Source: Cynocephalus volans
Taxonomy: Eukaryota > Chordata > Mammalia > Dermoptera > Cynocephalidae
Direction of reading: 5' to 3'
Length of the DNA stretch: 64,000 bases
NCBI RefSeq assembly: GCF_027409185.1
Contig: NC_084462.1
Span: forward strand, 186,314,071-186,378,070
The translations under genes and the position numbers were made by a program. The notes under the pieces are model-generated. The model saw only the letters and a program-made list of their open reading frames with translations, was not told where the DNA came from and did not search any database. Positions 56,320 to 64,000 of the stretch are shown here, one piece after another (within the stretch, counting starts at the first letter, position 1; every line of letters starts with the position of its first letter).

Positions 56320-57830
56320 CCCTGAGGATATAAGTGTGGGAGCAGAGGGGACGGTCTCTGTCTGTCCTTGTCTGGGCAGAGCGTCTTACCTTGTGCTGCT
56401 GAGAGGAACTGGGGAGACAGAACCTCAGAGACTCTTCTCTGCATCACTGCCTGGTCTTCCTGTTTCCAGACAAATATGAAGAGAAGGGGGGATGGAAGGT
56501 GGAGGGTTCGACAGTACAGAACATGAAGAAACATTTGAATTAAAGAGATTCTAGGATCAAGGAGAAGTCCATAACCCTTTGATCCTCATGTGCTCCATTG
56601 ACCGTGTCTGTTGTTTGATGCTGTCTCTCAGCTGGTGGCCTCAGTCTCTCTGCACACAAACCTGTTATGTGTGACTTCAAGTGAGACAGTTGGAATTTTT
56701 TAGACTCTTTTAGTTGACTCTTTCCAGAAGATGTAGACTTTCCTATGACACTCAGATGTGAGTGTGTGTGTGTGTGTGTGTAAGCATATACATACCCATG
56801 TACATATATAAGCATGTATTTATTCAGATAGAAAGAAAGTCCCCTACCCCTTCCTGTTCCTGAGACAAGTCACTAAGGCAAATGCATAGAAAAGATGCCC
56901 CCCCACCACTATATGACAAAGTCGTGTGGGACTAGAACTATCGCTGTGGATATTTCTAGAGATTCCATCTTCCTCAATCTCATTTAGAAATCCTCTGTTC
57001 ACACTCCTGCCCCAACACTTCCAACGTCAGCCTTGACTGTCACATCAGACTCAGTCTTCGGGTTCGTGATCTCGTCACTTGCTTCAGGTCACAGGTGACT
57101 CCTCAGTGGTGTTCTCTCAAGCGCAGCTCCTCCTGCATCTGCAGACCTGTGAGCTGGACACTCTGTGCCCTGCCTCCCCTTACCCAATGTACTGTGGAGA
57201 GTCACGTCCAGGATGACCACTGTAGACCATCCTGTTCAAAGGCTAATACCAGGCACCTGGGAGTCACTGGATCACAGCAACTCTGAACGTTAGTTGGGCA
57301 CGACGTACCACTGAATGGTGCTGGTCCATTTCTTATTTCTGGGAATGACACTGCATGACTCACAGAATCACTATTTGGGCTTCTAGTCCCACCCTGTTAG
57401 GAAGATTTCCTTTCTCTATTTGAAATTGTCATTTTCAGTTGATTACTTCTTTTAGGCTTTTTTATTTAAAATAAGCTGGGAGAAGTTACAGGTTGTGTAA
57501 TTTTCTTAAAGCATATGTAAAAAATGTTCCCCTATGACAGTCCAGGACATACAGTGAGTAATCTTAGCTATCCACACCAGAAACAATGACTTTGAAATGG
57601 AGAAGAGGTGCTAATAAAAATCAAGGACTGTGCATCTGTGTAAAACAGCAGATTCCAAATAAGAAAATGCCACAGTCACTGGAGTACCTATCCTATTTTC
57701 TCAGAGTCTGGGGTATAGGGACATGTATACTTAAAGATAGGAAGGTGGAGTATGTCTACAGGCATAGTTTTGCTCATTGAAAAGGAAAATGCAGACCCCT
57801 ACCAACAACAACAAAAAAAACATTCTCACT
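56320..57830. other. Intergenic, no gene seen
   Basis: A short (GT)n lies at 56761-56781. No V segment, conserved frame or confident repeat was found. Confidence 0.45.
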
Positions 57831-57834
57831 CCCA

Positions 57835-57925
57835 GACTTGCTCTGCACCTGCCCATGGAGCTGGGCCCTGGGGGCAGAGGGTCCTGAGTTTCCCACTCAA
57901 CCAGTCCTGTGTCACCTTCCACAGC
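57835..57925 (-). pseudogene. Possible V 3'-flank relic
   Basis: CTCTGCACCTGCCCATGGAG (57840) and GGGTCCTGAG (57878) resemble the 3' flank of V genes (compare 10337 and 47331). No exon or RSS follows; L1 takes over near 57930. This is a weak call. Confidence 0.4.
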
Positions 57926-57929
57926 TCTT

Positions 57930-58990
57930 GCTGCTTTCCACAGACCAAAGTTGTACAGATTTTCCTCTATGTTTTCTTTTCTAATAGTTTCATAGTTTCA
58001 GGACTCAAATGTACTTCTTATTCCATTTTGAGTTGCTTTATGTATGAGGGCGCAATTTCATTAATCTTAATTTGAATACCCAATTTTCCCAACAAAATTT
58101 TTTGAAGAAACTGTGCTCTTTTCATTGAGGGTTCTTGGCACTTTTGTTAAAAATCAGGTGAATGTAAATTTTTAGTTTTATTTCTGGGCTTTCTGCTCTA
58201 TCTGCTCTATGTATTTTTGTATGTCATCACCGAGCTGTTTCAATTATTTTAGATTTATAATATATTCTTAACCAATATTAAGTAGCATTTATCTCTGGGA
58301 TGAAAGGATGGCTCAAAAGAAGCAAGTAAATAAATATGATCAATGCCATTACAGAATGAAGGAGAAAAAGCATATGATCCTTTCAACAGAGATAGAAAAA
58401 GCATTTGACATATTTCCACCTATTTTTATTAACAAAAAGTTCAACAAATTTGTCATAGTAATATCCTTCACTACATAAAAGGTTGTATATGATAATTCCA
58501 CAGCTAATAACAAGCTTAACATTGAAAGTTTATGTTTGCTATGTGTGATCAGAACAAGACCATAACACTGTCACCACTTCCATTAAACATAAAACTGGAA
58601 ATTCTAGTCAGGAGCATTGAGGTAATAAAAATAAATAAATGACATCCACTTATGAAAGAGAATAAAAATTGTTTTTGTTTCCTGATAACATGATCTATTA
58701 TATAAAAACCCTAAAGACTCCACCTATGAACTGTGACAAATAATAGAAGCACTAGTAATGAACTATCTAAAGATTAAATCTGCAAAACAATCCCATTTAA
58801 AATAGAATCAGAAAAAAAATAAATTCTTGGGAACATATTTAACAAAATTAATAACAGATTTGTATATTGAAAACTTTAAGGGATTGATAAGATCATGGAA
58901 GTATTAATGGAAGAGAGTTTTTCAAAATTGATGGCAGACATAAAAATGAAGATGAAGGAAGTCCACAGAGCACCAACACCATAAATAAAA
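57930..58990. mobile_element. LINE-1 pieces in opposite orientation
   Basis: 57930-58260 is reverse-strand L1 (TTCCATTTTGAGTTGCTTTAT at 58021). 58290-58990 is sense ORF2 (ATCCTTTCAACAGAGATAG at 58376). A further 5'-inverted or rearranged insertion, heavily mutated. Confidence 0.75.
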
Positions 58991-59004
58991 GCAACAGAAA
59001 TGAA

Positions 59005-59165
59005 GTGCACACACACACACAAATGCACACGCACACACACACGCACACACGCACATGCACACGCACACGCACACACACAGACACACGCACATGCACACAC
59101 ATTTATAAACATGCAAACACATGCACACACACACGCACGCGTGCACACACACACGCACACACACC
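59005..59165. repeat. (CA)n / CACG-interrupted repeat
   Basis: About 160 bp of CA dinucleotides with frequent CACG and CATG interruptions. All frames across it are artefacts. Confidence 0.97.
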
Positions 59166-59531
59166 CATGACCAAGATATTAAATTTTATCAGATTAAAAC
59201 TGCAGAAAATATCTAAAGTGGTTGTGTTTAGAAAGGCTTACACATAAAAGAAGAATCATAAGCATTTCAGAGGACTTCTTGTCAGAATCAATGCAAACAA
59301 AAATCGAGAAATTTTAAATATTTAAAGTGTTGGAAGCTGCAACCACCAACACCCACGATTCCTGATTCAGGTAAATAATCCCTCAAAAGTTAAGGAGAAC
59401 AACATCTCCTCATACCCTCCTTCCCCCAAGAATTGATGAATATTTGATATTCATAGAATAGCACAGAAATTATAGCCAATGATAGAATGTAACTTTCAAA
59501 ATAGCAAAGAGAGTAAATTTTGAATGTCTCA
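59165..59531 (+). mobile_element. Old L1 5'-region relic
   Basis: AGCATTTCAGAGGACTTCTT (59259) and GTCAGAATCAATGCAAAC recall the old L1M region between the UTR and ORFs seen also near 700-1000. It ends where the ERV LTR begins. Confidence 0.45.
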
Positions 59532-59876
59532 TGTTGGGAAAATATAGAAAGATTGTCAGGGCCCCTCAGATGTTCAGAATCTTGCCAAGCATTTGCTGTA
59601 AATATCCTCAGGTGTTCCTTTTTAATGCTTAATGCAATTGCATATGGGCACCCAGGTGTCCTGGGTTATGGACCTGAGTATAAAGGACTAACAGCTCTTA
59701 TCCACAGTGCTGCTCAGAACTCTCAGAGAAGCCCTTAGGACGGCTGCTCCCAGCTCTGAATAAAGCCTATTAATCTTTACCCACAGCTCCCAGGACCTTT
59801 TTCCTATTATCTAGCTTGTAGGCCTGCATGTGGAGGGATCGTGACCCAGTTTGTGAGCCCTAGCCCTACCTCTACA
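59532..59876 (+). mobile_element. ERV 5' LTR
   Basis: Begins TGTTGGGAAAATA and ends CCCTACCTCTACA, 345 bp, with TG...CA ends. It contains AGTATAAAGGA (TATA region, about 59689) and GAATAAAG (polyadenylation signal, about 59757). A second copy starts at 63690. The sequence after it, TTGGCATAGTCAGCAGG (59878-59894), is where the primer-binding site should be; I could not assign its tRNA. Confidence 0.92.
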
Positions 59877-60400
59877 ATTGGCATAGTCAGCAGGTTTTGG
59901 GGGCAGGTACAGGAGCCCCTTGGGAGAAGGAGGTAATGTGGCTCCTCCTGAATATTCTGTGCCCTCTGGCCACTTTCCTGTTGACCTGGATCTGGTTGCT
60001 GCTTACAATACTGCAAGTCAGCATAGACCAGGCACTCCATGAAGCAGGGCGTCCTCGGAGAACCCCTTGGGAGGAAGAGGAAATGTGGCTGTCCTTGAGG
60101 ATGTGGTGCCTGATGGTCACTTTTCTGCTGACCAGAGCCTGGCTACTACTCAGTGTGCTGCAAACTGATCAAGATTTGAAGAAGAAAGCAGAGTTGAAGG
60201 AAGCATGAATGACTGTCCTGGAGGATGACATGCAGTGAGTGGCCACCCCTGCTTCTCACATCAGGGCTAATGACAAACCCAGTGTTGAGTTGGGGGAGAC
60301 TGTGCATCTCCAGGCATGACCTGTTGTGCACCAAAAAGTGAAGTGCAAGCCCCCTATAGGACCAGGCAGCCACCCGGCACACAATCCACAGGTGACCCAG
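59877..60400 (+). mobile_element. ERV leader / 5' gag region with internal duplication
   Basis: Two diverged direct copies about 150 bp apart (59909-60016 and 60059-60167) share CCCCTTGGGAG and the CTTTCCTGTTGACC / CTTTTCTGCTGACC stretches. An open frame of 103 codons (59897-60208) spans both. It is hydrophobic and does not look like a matrix domain. Non-functional remnant. Confidence 0.6.
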
Positions 60401-60404
60401 TTCA

Positions 60405-60675
60405 CTATCTATGTCCTTTATTCCCACGTTGAATTATTTGACTTGCAGAGACAGTTTTGGTAGAAAAAGGGGAGCTCCTGGCTGCTTGGCTACTGATGTT
60501 ATGAGATCTGTGAATAGTGTGGTGTGCTCTGGTGAGAAGATGGAAGAGGTGGCCTCTATTACCAGCCACCCTTCCCTGAGGCAGCAGCTGCAGAATATCA
60601 ATAGCAGCTGTTGCTATGCACAAGTGCCAAGTAATCACTCCCTAATGGAATGGGTGAGTGCAGCTACCTGAACCA
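60405..60675 (+). pseudogene. gag: ERV gag (capsid) remnant
   Basis: An 86-codon frame (60411-60671) contains a segment resembling the class-I ERV capsid C-terminal part (compare QRQF and SLRQQLQN-type stretches). Stops and shifts separate it from anything upstream. Assignment rests on order (between leader and RT) and partial similarity recalled from related elements. Confidence 0.55.
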
Positions 60676-60689
60676 TGTGAGGGAATACT

Positions 60690-61310
60690 AGAGAACTCCC
60701 AAGATTGTGAGTAAATGGCAAACACATTCTGAGTTGGTTCCAATCTCAGCTGATAGCCAAGATAAGTTCACCTTCACCTGGGACGGGACACAGTGGAAAC
60801 TTTCAAGTATTTCCCCAAGGTTATCTGCATCGCCCAACCATCTGTCATGGTTTAGTGGCTGGGGAACTAGCCAAGAGGACAAGGTCCAGCACAGTTACAA
60901 TGTTTCACGACATTGATGATGTGTTGTTAACCTCTGATTCTCTAACAAATTTAACCCAGGAAGCTCCAATGCTGCTAAGCCATTTGGAACTATGTGGGCA
61001 GGCCATGAACACAGCCAAAGTGCAAAGACCTGGACTGTCAGTCAAATTCTTAAGAGTTGTCTGTTGGGTAAGAGGGGGTCATCCCAGAAGCTGTTACAGA
61101 TGAGATACATGTGTACCTTAACCGACAAACTAGCTCAGCTGCAGACATATTTGAGATTCTGGGGTATGGGAGAACTTTGGTACCCCATATGGCTCAAATG
61201 GCATGCCCAATGTATGCATTAATAAAGACAGGAGCCCCCTGGCATTGGACTGAGGAAGTAGAACAGGCTTTCCAGGCTACAAAGAGGGCAGCATAGCAAG
61301 TATAGGCCTT
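60690..61310 (+). pseudogene. pol: ERV pol: reverse-transcriptase remnant
   Basis: Frame fragments contain the RT landmarks in order: FTFTWDGTQW (about 60770), the FPQGYLH motif (about 60810, after a frameshift), the active-site box read as DIDDVLL (about 60912), then the SVKFL stretch and the PHMAQM and QAFQAT stretches of the RT connection. The element is class I (gamma-like). At least two frameshifts and several stops disrupt it. It is inactive and I give no restored reading. Confidence 0.85.
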
Positions 61311-61419
61311 ACAAGTGGCTGATCCCACTAAGCCTTTTGAATTAGATGTACATATATCCAGGAGGGGTTAGGATGGGGTTTGTGGCAGAGACAAGACCGA
61401 TTCGAAACACGTGCATGAT

Positions 61420-62240
61420 TCTGGTCTCAGCTCTGGAAAGGTGCTGAATTACGCTACGCTCTGGAAGGGTGCTGAATTATGCTGTTCTCAGATAGAAAAA
61501 CAGCTAGCAGCCGTATATTTTGCCTTGATGGCCACTGAAGCTATCACAGGAACTACCAAAATCCTAGTAAGGACCACATATCTCACACTAGGTTGGCTGT
61601 GCATGTGGGCAACCAACCCTAAAACAGGCATAGCTCAGACTCCCACTCTGTCTACATGAGGAGCATATATAGAACAAAGGAGCACTGTGTCAGTGAGTCC
61701 TCTGTCCAAAGACTTGCGAACTCTGCTAGGCCGAGTAGTGGTTGTGGAGGAAACTTTGGCACAACTCTTAACCTTTGAGGTGGAGGCCACACCTTTCCAT
61801 GAGGGACAGGGACCTATCACAGAGCAAGCTTGGTATACAGATGGCTCTAGCATGGGACCTTCAGCATCATGGGCAGCTGTTGCTGTCCAGCCCTTAACGA
61901 ATAGCATATGGTATGAAAACGGCACAGGGCAAAGCAGTCAATGGGCAGAACTAAAAGCTGTTTGGGTGGTGATAAAAAATGAGCCTGGGCCATTAACCAT
62001 CTGCACTGACAGCTGGGCTGTGTACAAAGGTTTAACCATTTGGATTTCTACTTGGAAGTATTAACAGGGGATGTTTGCCTACTGACCCCAGTGGGGACAA
62101 GCCATGTGGCAAGGGTTATGGGAATTGGGGCATGAGAAAGAAGTAACTCTTTTCCATGTCACAGGACACTTCCCGTTTAGCCAGTCCAGGAAATGATGAA
62201 GCCGTTGCCTTAGCTAAGGTAAGATGGCTGGAGAGAGCCG
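61420..62240 (+). pseudogene. pol: ERV pol: RNase H remnant
   Basis: Landmarks: QIEKQLAAVYFAL (about 61492), WYTDGSS (about 61831) with the first catalytic Asp, ELKA with the Glu, and CTDSWAVYKG (about 62002) with the next Asp. A stop separates the C-terminal part, where HVTGHF lies near 62155. Near 61420-61480 a 37-bp stretch (CTCTGGAA-GGTGCTGAATTA) is repeated in tandem, absent from a normal pol. Inactive. Confidence 0.85.
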
Positions 62241-63060
62241 CAGATGCTGATGTAGTCCAGTGGTTACATCGACGAATGCAACATGCTGGCAGGAAGACCA
62301 TGTGGATGGCGGCTCAAAGATGGGCCCTGCCTATAAAATGGGAAGATGGAGTGAATGCCTGTCATGCTTGTCCAGTATGTGCTCAAGAGTGTCCACACTC
62401 TCAGCGGGTGTCCCATGTAGACGCACAAATAACTCAAGGAAGGGTGCCCCTGGATTGATGGCAAGTGGACTTTGTTGGACCACTGCCCAGGTCAGAGAAT
62501 TTCAGATACATCTTCACTGCTGCTCATGCAGCTACTGGTCTTCTGCTTGTATGGCCTTGTAAGGCCTCAGACAATGTAAACACTGTGAAGGCACTGCATA
62601 GCCTTGAGGCCCTGTATGACCTTCCTGTAGTCAGAGTGTGACAATGGACGCACTTTACTGGACATGAGGTTCAGAGGTGGGCTGACCAGCTCTCTATTCA
62701 GTGGAAGTTGCATGTGCCATATCATCCCCAGGCAGCAGGGATGGTTGAGCAATACAATGGTCTCCTAAAACAGGAGCTAAGGCTATCTGCCCAACCCCCG
62801 TCCCTGAAGGGGTGGACACAGCAGTCCCGGCAACAGTCAGGATTCTAAATAAGAGACCCCACAAGTGCGGGCCCTCTCCAGTGGAAGATCTGTTGCATGT
62901 GGCTGCAGCACATAAACAAGAGCAGATCACTACTAGAGATGAGCTTTTGGCAAGAATGGAAATATTCTCTTACCAGCCCCAACATGTTTACTACTGGAAC
63001 AGACAGTACAATGGGAATGGCCTTGGAGAACAGAAGCCCCCGGTATACGCTGGGTAGGCC
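62240..63060 (+). pseudogene. pol: ERV pol: integrase remnant
   Basis: A zinc-binding HHCC domain is seen (HRRMQHAGR about 62266, then CHACPVC about 62359). A stop follows at 62457. Next comes the catalytic-core start WQVDFVGPLP (about 62460, first Asp). The region of the second Asp (about 62640) is broken by a frameshift and stop, and the Glu region HPQAAGMVEQ is seen at about 62725. The C-terminal part continues in pieces to 63060. Confidence 0.85.
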
Positions 63061-63689
63061 TAATAGGGCCTTGGGGAAAAGGACTAGTAGAAGATTTGGA
63101 AATTTCACCTTGGATGACAAGTACCTGGCGTAATCAAGTAAAGGTAACATGGCCTGGAACAGATGATTGCTCTATTCCAAAGGGCACGTTTATATTGTCA
63201 TTATGGCCAATTATGAGTTCCCCTGTAGTGTTACATGTAGAACCTACAGATCCAACAGTGTTAGCCGATAATGTAAGGTAGCATAAATCAGGTAAGATAA
63301 CTATTCCTGCAACCATCCTTTCCCAGGTTGGCAAACTAGCATGCACCTTACCAGAGGGGTGAGAACTGCTCCTATTGGTACCAATAACCCTTCTGTCTTT
63401 TCCCCCATAGTGCTCTGGCTGTGGGCACCAGAGTCAACTGGGCACATGCATACGTTCGTGTGACCAATGTGTCTGCTTATTGAATATGCACTGAAGTTCA
63501 TACCAGTGATGACTACTAACTGGGCATGTGTGGCTAATAGTTGAAAGGACAGAACTTCAGTACAAGTCTAAGGCATATTTTACAGACAATAGTTATATGA
63601 ATGTAAGGGTCATTTATCCTAGCTAAGGGAACATTCCAGAAGATTCTGAACACATGGATAATATGGTAAGGGACCCTGAAGCAGTGGAT
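63060..63689 (+). mobile_element. ERV 3' internal region, no recognisable env
   Basis: Short broken frames follow the integrase, but no surface or transmembrane envelope landmarks were seen. The distance to the 3' LTR (about 630 bp) is too short for a full env, so most of env was deleted. The polypurine tract expected just before 63690 is poor (AAGGGACC at 63668). Confidence 0.7.
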
Positions 63690-64000
63690 TGTTGGGAAAA
63701 TGTAGGAAAATGGTCCAGGCCCCTCAGATGTTAAAAATCCTGCCGAGCATTTGCTGTAAATATCCTCAGGTGTTCCTTTTTACTACTTAATGTAATTGCA
63801 TCTGGGCACCCAGGTGTCCTGGGTTATGGACCTAAGTATAAAGGACTAACAGGTCTGATCTACGGTGCTTCTCAAAACTCTCAGAGAAGCCGCTAGAATG
63901 CCTGCTCGCAGCTCTGAATAAAGTCAATTAATCTTTTACCCACGGCCCCCAGGACCTTTTTCCTACTACCCAGCTTGTGGACCTGCATGTGGACGGTTTG
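63690..64000 (+). mobile_element. ERV 3' LTR, cut by window end
   Basis: Begins TGTTGGGAAAATG and matches the 5' LTR for 311 bp to the window edge. By eye there are roughly 40 differences, or about one in eight bases. Same TATA-like and AATAAAG elements. Confidence 0.93.

Noticed and set aside
59005-59247. His/Thr-rich and Cys/Val-rich frames
   Set aside because: Artefacts of the CA repeat.
1-64000. D, J or constant-region segments, tRNA, rRNA or CRISPR features
   Set aside because: I looked for short D segments flanked by 12-RSSs, J motifs (WGxG) and constant exons and recognised none; short D segments could be missed by eye.

Overview
This window is part of a mammalian immunoglobulin heavy-chain variable (IGHV) locus. 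All V segments lie on the minus strand, so the locus is read from high to low coordinates and each recombination signal sequence (RSS) lies on the low-coordinate side of its V exon. I recognise eight clear V segments plus two or three relics. Two look functional: a clan-II/IGHV4-like gene at 10460-10899 and another at 55784-56222. Each has a 46-nt leader exon, good splice sites, an open V exon with both Cys and Trp, and an RSS of the form CACAGTG-23-ACACAAACC. The others are IGHV3 (4823-5280 and 38783-39248), IGHV5 (22716-23154), IGHV4-like (28429-28842, 37499-37937, 52299-52738) and decayed fragments near 43480, 47400 and possibly 57830. No D, J or constant segment was recognised.

The organism is a placental mammal. 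There is no Alu, B1/B2, bovine or carnivore SINE. The only SINE I see (33260-33370) is tRNA-derived and resembles bat SINEs of the Rhinolophus type, so a yinpterochiropteran bat is my best guess, at low to moderate confidence. LINE-1 is abundant. It includes young-looking copies with 5' inversions and with GGAA/GAAA-rich 3' UTR microsatellites, and old L1M fragments.

Layout: 1-3960 L1; 3940-5480 cassette A plus IGHV3 pseudogene; 5940-7850 L1 pieces; 8040-8559 solo LTR; 9690-11017 functional IGHV4-like unit; 12800-12910 microsatellite; 14270-14660 orphan cassette A; 14735-18110 L1; 18465-20350 cassette B; 20907-21365 solo LTR with a 6-bp target duplication; 21640-23154 cassette A plus IGHV5 pseudogene; 24170-27990 MaLR LTRs, cassette B and an LTR-like pair; 28330-28960 IGHV4 pseudogene; 30540-36650 L1 with one SINE; 37400-38210 IGHV4 pseudogene; 38580-40800 IGHV3 pseudogene unit; 42060-43600 cassettes A and C with a V relic; 47330-47560 V relic; 50470-52285 5'-inverted L1 ending in the RSS of the IGHV4-like pseudogene at 52299-52738; 52995-53552 a 21-bp minisatellite rich in CAGCTG; 55745-56311 functional V; 57930-59165 L1 and CA repeat; 59532-64000 a class-I endogenous retrovirus with both LTRs (the 3' one cut by the window), degraded gag/pol and no recognisable env.

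The locus appears to have grown by duplicating V-containing modules. Non-coding cassettes recur at matching offsets from V genes, and two IGHV3 units share the same old L1 insertion. Retroelement insertion and small mutations then killed most copies. The functional V genes would be rearranged by RAG to D-J segments outside the window to encode antibody heavy-chain variable domains in B cells.
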